Source of the DNA: Herpetosiphonaceae bacterium
GTDB lineage: Bacteria > Chloroflexota > Chloroflexia > Chloroflexales > Kallotenuaceae
Reading direction: 5' to 3'
NCBI GenBank assembly: GCA_030147335.1
Contig: JASKZZ010000409.1
Location: 1 to 9,111, forward strand
DNA length: 9,111 bases
Shown here piece by piece: positions 1 through 6,452 of this stretch; position 1 is the stretch's first letter, and every line of letters starts with the position of its first letter. A program made the position numbers and the translations under genes. Under the pieces are notes generated by a model. The model saw nothing but the letters and a program-made list of their open reading frames with translations, did not search any database and was not told where the DNA came from.

Positions 1-977
1 CGCTCAAGCAGACCGATTGATAATGCAATGCTAATGCTGGTGACAACGGTATGCGCCAGAAGGCCGGCAGCCATAGGACCGGCAGCGGGCTGACCTGTGC
101 CGAAACAAATTGCCAAAAATGAAAGCTGTGCAACAAGCTGCCACACAAACGCATCCATCATCCGCTGCGCGGCAAGTGCATTAACTGCGCCCAGGATTAG
201 CCCAAACACACCGCAAAGCAGCACAGCATCGGTTGTTTGACGCGACCACACATCTGCGGATACTGTGGCGTACTGTACCAGCAAATATCCGCCAAGTATG
301 GGTAGTCCGAGCGCGGTCGCAGGCGCGCGTACTAAAAGCGGCGCTGTTGGCGTTGTGCCCCACCGAGGGGCAAGAACGATTAGCACGGCGCAGCCAAGCA
401 ACCAAGGAGCTGGACGCACGGCTCCGCCCACAAATGTTGCGGATGACCCATACATTAATATAGTGAGCGTCAACAGCAGAATTGACAGGCCACTAAACGA
501 CGCATTGCGATTATGAGCAGTTACAGTCTGCTGCATGATCGTTCCGCCAAGCCATGCGGTGCCAAGACCAACAAATGCGCCAAGTGGCGCGGCACTATAG
601 GCGGTGAGCAGCCCGCCAAGCACAAGTGTTAGCAGTCCAGCGAAGACCAGCCCAAATGCTCGCTGCGAGTTACCAAATGTCCAGGTGAATGCACCTGCGG
701 TAACGGTGCCGCTTACCAGCAGCATTGCGCTAAATAATGTGGGTAGGCCAATGGTTTCCAGCCGGAGCATCAGGGGCGTGTTATTGAGTGTACTCCAGAC
801 AAACGCAAAGGAGGTAGCCGATAGTGTTGTAGCCAGACCAAGGCTGGCTAATGCGAGCAGGAAACTGATCACTGTCAGGATGCCAATTGCATAGGTACGA
901 ATACGTCCGTTGAGTATCCAAACAAGGAGCGCTGTGAGACCAAGGATGATGAGTGGGCTGAGGACAATGATATTCAC
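1..977 (-). CDS. NuoL/M/N-like (proton antiporter-family) membrane subunit, partial
   Basis: Only the N-terminal ~325 residues are visible; the gene runs off the left edge. It starts at GTG 977-975, two bases after the stop of the hydrogenase-like gene, with GAGGA (984-988 on the plus strand as TCCTC) six bases upstream, so translation is probably coupled. The protein is almost entirely hydrophobic, with about nine or ten helices. The stretch around residues 258-320 (GLILGAVNALAAQ..., QLVAQLSFLA, LLAHTVVTSIS) follows the Proton_antipo_M pattern of NuoM/HyfB, where family members read GA..AL...D.KR.LAYSS.SQLG and LLxHAxFKA. The region around 125-145 (SAAPLGAFVGLGTAWLGG) falls where the family usually has FFxxWE. 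There is no lysine in the visible part and almost no membrane acidic residue, so the usual proton-path charges are missing. Family assignment rests on by-eye alignment and on the neighbouring large subunit. It would sit in the membrane arm of a complex-I-like assembly. Confidence 0.72.
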   Translation of the reverse strand, partial: MNIIVLSPLIILGLTALLVWILNGRIRTYAIGILTVISFLLALASLGLATTLSATSFAFVWSTLNNTPLMLRLETIGLPTLFSAMLLVSGTVTAGAFTWTFGNSQRAFGLVFAGLLTLVLGGLLTAYSAAPLGAFVGLGTAWLGGTIMQQTVTAHNRNASFSGLSILLLTLTILMYGSSATFVGGAVRPAPWLLGCAVLIVLAPRWGTTPTAPLLVRAPATALGLPILGGYLLVQYATVSADVWSRQTTDAVLLCGVFGLILGAVNALAAQRMMDAFVWQLVAQLSFLAICFGTGQPAAGPMAAGLLAHTVVTSISIALSIGLLE

Positions 978-979
978 AG

Positions 980-2056
980 CTAGTCCTCAGCGCAGGTCAT
1001 ACATGCGCCCATGGACGCTACAATAATGGCGGCGTCTTCAACAAGCTGACCGGCCAGCAATGCGCGTAGAATAAGCCGATGGGGTGCGCCAAGAAGTTCA
1101 ATCCGTAGCTCATTAAGCACTGTGCCGTCACTGCGAACCGTGTAACGCAGTGGCCCCGCCGGTGCTTCAACGGTTATCGCTGCTGTGCCGGCGCGCAATT
1201 CTTCAACCGCTTGGCCTTGCCATGCTCCTACCGGCAATTGTTCAAGCAGGCGCAACACAATTTGTAAGCTATCGTAGGACTCCAGCAGCAGGAGCATGAT
1301 TCGGGCGTATGTGTCGCCGCCGGTTTGCGTGACTTGCGCAGGCTTAAAGTCGGCATAGGCGGCATAAGGCGCGTCAACGCGTAGATCACGCTGAATGCCG
1401 GATGCCCGTCCTAATACACCGGTAACGCCCAATGTTTCGGCGGCTGGCTGTAGGAGACTGCCAACTCCAACCACACGACGAGTAAAGGCGCGTCGGCGAA
1501 TTGTACGATCAATCAGTTTGTATAGCACGTCTGATGGTCGCTTAACCAGCCGCTGCATTGCTGCGCGTTCTTCGTCGGTGAGATCAACCTGAATACCGCC
1601 GGGACGCGCAAAATCAACCACAAGTCGATGCCCGGTCAAATGCTGCATTGCGGCCAAGACCCATTCGCGCAGTGCCACAATTTGATGCTGAACCTGTCCC
1701 AAACCTAGCAGCTCGAACACAATGCCAACCATTTGCAGATGTGACGCCGCTCGTTCAAGCTCGGCTGCAACAGTTCGTAATACCTCGGCTCGAGGCGGCA
1801 CGGTTAGTCCTGCCAGCGACTCGATTGCAAGTGTCCAGGCTAGCGCATGATGGTGGGAGTGTACTCCGCAGACACGGTTAACCAACGTGTAGCTGCGAGC
1901 AATGTCCGCTCGACGGATGCGGTCAGCAATATTTCGCGCGCTGTAGCCGTCGCGATGCTCAATGTCCTGAATAAAATCGCCCTCGGCGCGCACAACGATA
2001 CGCTGGGGGGTACGTAGCGCAGGATGGAATGGACCAAGGGAGAGCAAATAGCTCAA
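980..2056 (-). CDS. NuoD/HycE-like large subunit of an energy-converting hydrogenase-related complex
   Basis: This is a 358-residue relative of complex I subunit NuoD and group-4 NiFe hydrogenase large subunits. Visible landmarks: an N-terminal LGPFHP (residues 7-12); RVCGVHSHHHALAW (61-74), matching the L1 motif RxCGxCxxxH; GGDTYARIMLLLLESYDSL (246-264), matching the NuoD GDxxxRxxxxxxEMxxSL pattern; VEAPAGPLRYTV (296-307), matching EAPRGEL; and a C-terminal CMTC (352-355), matching DPCxxC. Of the four NiFe ligand cysteines C63, C352 and C355 remain; the second L1 cysteine is His66, and the Asp-Pro before the C-terminal pair is Gly-Ala. The chain ends three residues after C355, so no maturation peptide follows. 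The start is TTG at 2056: an in-frame TAA lies eight codons upstream with no ATG or GTG between, and GGAG sits 11 bases ahead. It is the first gene of its operon. Whether it binds metal is unknown; the closest known concept is the Ehr complexes. Confidence 0.87.
   Translation of the reverse strand: MSYLLSLGPFHPALRTPQRIVVRAEGDFIQDIEHRDGYSARNIADRIRRADIARSYTLVNRVCGVHSHHHALAWTLAIESLAGLTVPPRAEVLRTVAAELERAASHLQMVGIVFELLGLGQVQHQIVALREWVLAAMQHLTGHRLVVDFARPGGIQVDLTDEERAAMQRLVKRPSDVLYKLIDRTIRRRAFTRRVVGVGSLLQPAAETLGVTGVLGRASGIQRDLRVDAPYAAYADFKPAQVTQTGGDTYARIMLLLLESYDSLQIVLRLLEQLPVGAWQGQAVEELRAGTAAITVEAPAGPLRYTVRSDGTVLNELRIELLGAPHRLILRALLAGQLVEDAAIIVASMGACMTCAED
984..988 (-). promoter_or_regulatory. ribosome binding site for the NuoM-like gene
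   Basis: GAGGA on the minus strand lies six bases before GTG 977-975, inside the last codons of the large-subunit gene. It decides the GTG start of a gene that has no ATG near its head. Confidence 0.6.
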
Positions 2057-2091
2057 AATTCTTTTAACTCCAACTCGTTAAAGCGGCGGCG

Positions 2092-2100
2092 ATTATACCA
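2092..2100 (-). promoter_or_regulatory. extended -10 promoter of the hydrogenase-related operon
   Basis: The minus strand reads TGGTATAAT: a perfect TATAAT with a TG one base upstream. The expected transcription start near 2085 gives a leader of about 30 bases before the TTG at 2056. No good -35 is present; TTCGCG at 2121-2116 with an 18-base spacer is the nearest. The position between the symporter stop (2172) and the large-subunit start argues that the complex is transcribed on its own. Confidence 0.6.
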
Positions 2101-2171
2101 CGCGCCGGCTCCGAACGCGAACCTGTGAGCCATGTGCGAATGTTAATGCGCGAGTGTGGCCTGTTTGCTGT

Positions 2172-3632
2172 CTATTTTTGAGGCACCAACGATGGCGTAT
2201 TTGCCGATACTGGCTCTTGACTCGTTGGTAATGGGTCAGTAGCTGTAACCTGTTTGCGCCTCGCAAGCTCGGCCAGTGTTTGCTCATGCTGCTGTTTGGT
2301 GATCGGGAATAAATATACAAGCGCTACGCCTGCGACTAACACGATCGCCGATAATGGCCCGATCAGCAGACGAATAACAAACAATGCGCTTTCAGGCTGT
2401 GTGACGAGTGTGGAAGAACCTACTTCCGGTTGAACGTAGCCTGTCAGTGTCAGCAGTTGCCCCACGATAAACAGGCCCAGCGCCAAGCCAAGTTTTTGCA
2501 GCAGTACCACAAAGCCGTAATAAACCCCTTCCCGTCGTTGTCCCGTTTCCAGCTCGTCTAGCTCGATGACGTCCGGCAGCATGGACCACGGCACGAGATA
2601 GGCTGTAGCGACTCCAATGCCTGCCAACAGTGCGAGCACGATTACGACCCAGCTAGGCGTTGTTGGTTGTACGGCGAACAGGCCGAGTAGCACAACGATC
2701 CAGAAGACCATGCCGCGATAATACACGCCCTTCTTGCCAATGGTACGGCTTGCTCTGGTCCAAATAAAGAGCCAGACGAATGCGCTGGCTTGTACAGCTA
2801 AAATTACCGGCGCGATCAAGCCTGGATTGCGCAGCCAGTACGTTAGATAAAACGGAATAATTGACGAGACAATTTGCACAACGAGCCAGGAAAGCAGATA
2901 AATTCCTGCCACATAGCGAAACGCGCGATTGCCGAATGTTATTTTGAGGCCGGCAAGAAATGGTATAGCTTCTGTTGTTACCGTATGGCGCTCATACGTG
3001 CCCCAAAAGGCAAAGAAGAACGGCAGGGTTGCCGCAATCGCCCAAATGCCAATCGATAGTACATAGCCTTGCTGAACCGTGCCTCCGCCATCCACCACCG
3101 CATTAACGATGGTTGGATGTAGCACGCCGGCAATAAGCGCGCTGCCTATCGAAAAGGCGAAGCGATAGGACGTTAGGCTTGTGCGTTCATCATAATCATT
3201 GGTCAGTTCGGGCGTCAGCGCTGTGTACGGCACGTTAACAATGGTGTAGGCGGTATCAAGGAGCAGGGCAACCAACAGGTAGTACCAGAATTTGCCCGTG
3301 TCGCTAAAATCCGGCACCTGGAACATCAAGAAGAATGCGAGGCCAAACGGGATTGCGCCCCACAAGAACCATGGTCGCCGTCGTCCCCAACGCGTTTGTA
3401 CTCGATCCGAGATCGTGCCAATAACGGGATCGTTAACGGCGTCCCAGATTTTGGAGACTAATAAAATGGTACCGGCGATGTTTGGGCTAAGGCCGGCAAC
3501 ATCGGTGAGAAAGATCAGCAAAAAAAAGCTGCTGATCAAGGTAACAATGGCAGGTCCCACGTCACCCGCGCCGAACGCGAGCTTGGTAACGAGCGGAACC
3601 TTTTCGGAGGTGGTATCGACAGAATGCTTCAT
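2172..3632 (-). CDS. GPH-family (MelB-like) sugar:cation symporter, MFS
   Basis: This is a 486-residue, 12-helix transporter of the glycoside-pentoside-hexuronide:cation symporter family, expected in the cytoplasmic membrane and moving a glycoside or sugar with Na+ or H+. The family signature is clear: GAGDVGPAI (21-29), KIWDAVNDPVIGTISDR (61-77), RWGRRRPW (81-88), and NVPYTALTPELTNDYDERT shortly after. D64 and D68 fall where MelB has its paired cation-binding aspartates. The position of MelB's Asp in helix 4 is Asn here (IVNVPY). The hydrophilic C-terminal tail of about 45 residues is rich in Gln, Ser, Thr and Pro. The reading frame stays open upstream to a TTG at 3710, but ATG 3632 is preferred because AGGAAAAGG lies seven bases ahead, the MelB-like fold begins just after it, and a likely promoter sits between the two. 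The substrate cannot be predicted; an adjacent catabolic enzyme, which would normally hint at it, is absent. Confidence 0.9.
   Translation of the reverse strand: MKHSVDTTSEKVPLVTKLAFGAGDVGPAIVTLISSFFLLIFLTDVAGLSPNIAGTILLVSKIWDAVNDPVIGTISDRVQTRWGRRRPWFLWGAIPFGLAFFLMFQVPDFSDTGKFWYYLLVALLLDTAYTIVNVPYTALTPELTNDYDERTSLTSYRFAFSIGSALIAGVLHPTIVNAVVDGGGTVQQGYVLSIGIWAIAATLPFFFAFWGTYERHTVTTEAIPFLAGLKITFGNRAFRYVAGIYLLSWLVVQIVSSIIPFYLTYWLRNPGLIAPVILAVQASAFVWLFIWTRASRTIGKKGVYYRGMVFWIVVLLGLFAVQPTTPSWVVIVLALLAGIGVATAYLVPWSMLPDVIELDELETGQRREGVYYGFVVLLQKLGLALGLFIVGQLLTLTGYVQPEVGSSTLVTQPESALFVIRLLIGPLSAIVLVAGVALVYLFPITKQQHEQTLAELARRKQVTATDPLPTSQEPVSANTPSLVPQK
3513..3537. repeat. 7-bp inverted repeat around an A8 tract inside the symporter gene
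   Basis: GATCAGC (3513-3519) and GCTGATC (3531-3537) are perfect inverted arms around an 11-base loop that begins with eight A. It lies in the first transmembrane helix of the symporter (coding for FFLLI), so it may only reflect codon choice. It is not a terminator candidate for a neighbouring gene, because it is deep in the reading frame. Confidence 0.3.
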
Positions 3633-3639
3633 TGAGTAA

Positions 3640-3648
3640 CCTTTTCCT
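3640..3648 (-). promoter_or_regulatory. ribosome binding site fixing the symporter start
   Basis: AGGAAAAGG on the minus strand ends seven bases before ATG 3632-3630. It supports this start over the open frame that continues upstream for 26 more codons. Confidence 0.65.
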
Positions 3649-3686
3649 GACTGAGAGATCAGCAGTTGGCGTGGCATGTATGAAGG

Positions 3687-3715
3687 ATGATACGCCGCCG
3701 CATCAGTCAATGCAA
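3687..3715 (-). promoter_or_regulatory. likely sigma-70-type promoter of the symporter gene
   Basis: On the minus strand TTGCAT (3715-3710) and TATCAT (3692-3687) are separated by 17 bases. The -10 matches five of six consensus positions; the -35 matches only its TTG. The expected start near 3680 gives a leader of about 48 bases to ATG 3632. It lies in the 125-base gap after the third glycosyltransferase. Confidence 0.4.
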
Positions 3716-3757
3716 TAGCATTTGGTTGTAGCGCGCGAGCAATGAGCAGCAGTGAAA

Positions 3758-5002
3758 TTAGCGGCTAGAACTGATCCGATGGGCAAGTCCCACAATCCGT
3801 TCAGCACGGCTTGTATAGGTCCAGGGCTGCGATTGTGCATACGCTTGCTGTCCCATGCGTTCACATCGCTCAGGGTCAGCGGCAAGTTCTTGTAATGCTG
3901 CCTTGAGGTCATTCGTGTTGCCGCGCTGCACAAACCGCGCTGCGTGCTCGTCGATGACTTCACGCAGCGCCGGCAAATCAACGGTTATGATCGCGCGTCC
4001 CATCGCCATGTACTCAAACAACTTCAGCGGCGATGCAGTAACGTCGGTCACGGTGTCGGGGATGGCGAGTACGTCGGCGGCGGCTAGATAGTGTGCAACT
4101 GTGGTTTGAGGCTGTGGCGTAACAAACTGCACCTGCGCGCTTATGCCACGCACACCGACTTGAGCCTGCAACGCCGCAACTTCCGTAGGACGACCACCGA
4201 CAAAAATAAGCTGGGCATTCGATATGCGAGCCGCTGCAAATGCATCCACAAGCCGATCCAAACCTCGATGGGAAAATGTCATGCCAGCGTACACGACAAG
4301 AAAGCGGTCGAGCGGTAGGTTGAGCTTTTGTCGCGCCTCGTCACGATGTTGCGTCTGATATACGTCGGCGTCAAACGCATCGGGAATGACTGCCGTCGCG
4401 CGCGTATGCCAACCAATTCGCTCCAACTCGCGCAGAAAATGCTCGGTCAGCGATACAACCGCATCCGATTTTGTAAGCGCCACGCGATCAAGCAAATGCA
4501 GTAAACCGCGTGCCCATGGCTCTTTAGCGCGGGAAGGATTGCTGCTTTCCCAATCGTGCGCCTCGTAAACCACCTTCGCGCCGTACAGCTTGCCAAGCAA
4601 ACCAGCCCACCATGCAGCGACCACGATCTGCCGAATGTAGATAACATCGTAGTGACGGCCACGCAGCCGTTGAAGCAGGAGATAGCCAAAACACATCCAG
4701 GCCCAGGCGCTATGCTCCAGGTAGTACAACAACGTTGTTTTGTAGAGCCGCGATAAGCGCCCGATTCCAGGCCGTAGCAAATGCACCGCGCCAATCTCTC
4801 GGAAGCGGGACTGCTCGCGCCATTTGCTTGGGATCAACGCCAGGGTTGTGGGCTCACGTCGTCGTAGCTCACGAAGCGTCGTCCATGTTTGGATCGCGTT
4901 GGCCGAACCAAGCGTCAGGCTTGTGGGATACGCCAGATAGCAGATCGTGATGGCGTGGGATTGATTGTCATGCCGCTTCATCATTGGCTGAACGTGCTCC
5001 AT
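3758..5002 (-). CDS. GT4-like glycosyltransferase (GT-B fold), divergent catalytic motif
   Basis: A 414-residue retaining-type glycosyltransferase, expected in the cytoplasm or at the inner face of the membrane, moving a sugar from a nucleotide donor. The N-terminal acceptor domain contains GSANAIQTW (32-40) and VVYEAHDWE (144-152). The C-terminal donor domain opens with FLVVYAGMTFSHRGLDRLVDAF (234-255), then LIFVGGRP (265-272), YLAAADVLAIP (305-315) and SPLKLFEYMAMGRAIITVDLPALREVI (324-350). In the EX7E motif only the second Glu (E330) is kept; the first is Thr322, as in the SPLKLFEYMA branch of GT4. ATG 5002 is chosen because AAGGA lies nine bases upstream. ATG 4984 (residue 7) is an alternative and overlaps the stop of a small ORF that fills the upstream gap. 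Two other GT4 genes precede it on the same strand. Sugar and acceptor are unknown. Confidence 0.88.
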   Translation of the reverse strand: MEHVQPMMKRHDNQSHAITICYLAYPTSLTLGSANAIQTWTTLRELRRREPTTLALIPSKWREQSRFREIGAVHLLRPGIGRLSRLYKTTLLYYLEHSAWAWMCFGYLLLQRLRGRHYDVIYIRQIVVAAWWAGLLGKLYGAKVVYEAHDWESSNPSRAKEPWARGLLHLLDRVALTKSDAVVSLTEHFLRELERIGWHTRATAVIPDAFDADVYQTQHRDEARQKLNLPLDRFLVVYAGMTFSHRGLDRLVDAFAAARISNAQLIFVGGRPTEVAALQAQVGVRGISAQVQFVTPQPQTTVAHYLAAADVLAIPDTVTDVTASPLKLFEYMAMGRAIITVDLPALREVIDEHAARFVQRGNTNDLKAALQELAADPERCERMGQQAYAQSQPWTYTSRAERIVGLAHRISSSR

Positions 5003-5100
5003 ACCATCCGATCCTTCGATAGTGATTTTGATACTTGTAGGCCGCCGCGTCCAAATTGCTTGCAGCTCATCGCACTATTTCTCCAAGCTTGTTCTTTCAT
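4981..5100 (-). CDS. possible 39-codon bridging ORF between two glycosyltransferase genes
   Basis: ATG 5100-5098 overlaps the TGA of the preceding glycosyltransferase (ATGA, 5100-5097). The frame stays open for 39 codons and ends in a TGA that overlaps ATG 4984 of the next glycosyltransferase (ATGA, 4984-4981). The peptide begins MKEQAWRNSAMSCK, ends MVWSTFSQ, is basic and has no recognisable domain. No strong ribosome binding site precedes it. It might be a coupling ORF that carries ribosomes across the 94-base gap, or chance. Confidence 0.25.
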   Translation of the reverse strand: MKEQAWRNSAMSCKQFGRGGLQVSKSLSKDRMVWSTFSQ

Positions 5101-6365
5101 GAGCGACGGTCGTCCATAACGCTCCGAAATGCCGCTTCAAGCTGCCCGGTTAATACGTCTTCGTGATACCGTGTGGCAATCGTTTCGTAGCCACCAGCGA
5201 CAAGCTTCTGCCGTAGGTCGGCATTGTCAAGCAGCGCAAGAATGCCACGCGCGAGGTCGTCGGCGTCGTTGTAGCGCGTGAGCCAGCCATTCTCGCCGTG
5301 CTGTACGATCTCGTTGACCACGGGAATATCGGTGCTGACGAGAGGGCATCCGGACGCCATTGCTTCCAGCAGTGTCAGCCCAAAGCCCTCGTAGCGTGTT
5401 GGCGTAACATACACATCGGCGGCACGATACAAATTAACCAGTTCAGCATCATCGACTCGTCCGCGCAGATGAATGTTGCTTTCGATCCCTAGTTGCCGCG
5501 CTGTTTCGACAAGCTGCGCCTGGTCTTGAAGATTGAGACCGGAAACATACTGCACCAGAACATTTGGGTAACGCTGCGCCACCATTGGCAGCGCTTGAAG
5601 CAGCACATCGTAGCCTTTGCGCGGCGTTAATTGGCCGATAAACAGCAGCGACGGTCGTTGAAGGTTGATTGCTTGCCGAGGTGTGTGGGCAATTGCCGCG
5701 AAGTCCAGCCAAAGCGGGATCACATGCTGCGGCTGTTGTAACCCCATCGTCCGCAGCGTCTCTGCCTCGAATAAGGAGCAGGGTACCAGCGCGTCGGCAG
5801 CTTTCAACGGCCAGTGCAGCCAATAATTCCGCAGATGATCACGCAGCTTGCCGTCTTTGCTCGTTCGGCGCAGTACACTCGATAAGTCCCATACAATCCG
5901 CTCGTATTTTGGCTGCTCATCTAACGGCCGTTCGCGGTCATCAACGACATAACGATCATGTAGTGGCCCAAGCCAGGTGTAGAGCGTCGGAACGTTGTGT
6001 TGTTTGGCCCAGCTAGTCGCGCCAAACGCCAACACGTTGCGGGGATGCAGCAGGTACATCACGTCGAACGGGCCGGTTGCATTAAGCGCTTCACGCAGCC
6101 GATTGTTGGGCCAATGGCGCACAGGCACCCGCCGCACCTCGATACCATCAATATTGTCCCGTGCAGCACGCAGCGCAGGAACCTTGAGGTCGCGGTAGGC
6201 GATGTTGACGACGTGATGCCCGCGTTCGACTAATACCCGCCCAATCACGCGCTCGGGCCAATGACGAAACTGATGGGTAACGCCGCCCATGCCCACGATT
6301 ACGACGCGTAGGGGACGTTGTCGATGTGCTACATGAAGTTGTGTCACGGGTATGCCAATATACAC
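5097..6365 (-). CDS. GT4 glycosyltransferase
   Basis: A 422-residue GT-B fold glycosyltransferase. The N-terminal Rossmann domain begins LRVVIVGMGGVTHQF (19-33). The donor-binding domain shows SLLFIGQLTPRKGYDVLLQAL (239-259), with the Arg-Lys pair that usually contacts the nucleotide diphosphate, IHLRGRV (298-304), YRAADVYVTPTRYEGFGLTLLEAMASGCPLV (313-343) and NGWL (359-362). The EX7E motif is intact (E326, E334). The annotated start is GTG 6365; GTG 6347 (residue 7) is equally possible and is overlapped by the stop of a short leader frame. Neither has a strong ribosome binding site, and conserved sequence starts only near residue 19, so the first 18 residues are uncertain. An 87-base gap separates it from the preceding GT4 and a 94-base gap from the next. 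The likely role is one step in building a surface glycan or glycolipid; donor and acceptor are unknown. Confidence 0.92.
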   Translation of the reverse strand: MYIGIPVTQLHVAHRQRPLRVVIVGMGGVTHQFRHWPERVIGRVLVERGHHVVNIAYRDLKVPALRAARDNIDGIEVRRVPVRHWPNNRLREALNATGPFDVMYLLHPRNVLAFGATSWAKQHNVPTLYTWLGPLHDRYVVDDRERPLDEQPKYERIVWDLSSVLRRTSKDGKLRDHLRNYWLHWPLKAADALVPCSLFEAETLRTMGLQQPQHVIPLWLDFAAIAHTPRQAINLQRPSLLFIGQLTPRKGYDVLLQALPMVAQRYPNVLVQYVSGLNLQDQAQLVETARQLGIESNIHLRGRVDDAELVNLYRAADVYVTPTRYEGFGLTLLEAMASGCPLVSTDIPVVNEIVQHGENGWLTRYNDADDLARGILALLDNADLRQKLVAGGYETIATRYHEDVLTGQLEAAFRSVMDDRRS

Positions 6366-6409
6366 ATGGTATTGTCGCTCATGATCTTTGGCGGAGCGGA
6401 AACCAGCAT
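6344..6409 (-). other. possible 21-codon leader ORF before the second glycosyltransferase
   Basis: ATG 6409 opens 21 codons that end in TGA 6346-6344, overlapping GTG 6347 (GTGA). A nine-codon frame from ATG 6438 ends in a TAA whose last base is the first base of ATG 6409. The frames are short enough to be chance. Their only support is the chained stop-start overlaps leading into the GTG start. Confidence 0.12.
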
Positions 6410-6452
6410 TATTCTAACATGTCTGAGTGAAGCGCCATTTGTAAAGAGGTTG

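Noticed and set aside
181..405. Minus-strand 74-residue frame
   Set aside because: It is an off-frame shadow inside the NuoM-like gene; the longer hydrophobic frame running off the left edge has a ribosome binding site and family resemblance.
604..894. Plus-strand 96-residue frame opposite the NuoM-like gene
   Set aside because: Ser/Pro/Thr/Val-rich composition typical of an antisense shadow, with no ribosome binding site and no domain.
980..2056. Calling this a functional NiFe hydrogenase large subunit
   Set aside because: One bridging cysteine and the C-terminal Asp-Pro are missing, so H2 chemistry cannot be assumed.
2101..2171. Intrinsic terminator after the symporter gene
   Set aside because: Only short imperfect stems, with no GC-rich hairpin followed by a T run on the minus strand.
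3292..3639. Plus-strand 115-residue frame opposite the symporter
   Set aside because: Antisense to the most conserved part of a clear transporter gene; no independent support.
3633..3710. N-terminal extension of the symporter to a TTG at 3710
   Set aside because: The ribosome binding site and family alignment point to ATG 3632, and a likely promoter overlaps the extension.
3703..3981. Minus-strand 92-residue frame spanning the end of the third glycosyltransferase
   Set aside because: Overlaps the intact glycosyltransferase in another frame, with Cys/Arg-rich random composition.
6366..6452. Promoter for the second glycosyltransferase (TAGAAT at 6411-6416, TTTACA upstream)
   Set aside because: The spacer is about 23 bases and no other -35 fits, so read-through from the preceding gene is simpler.
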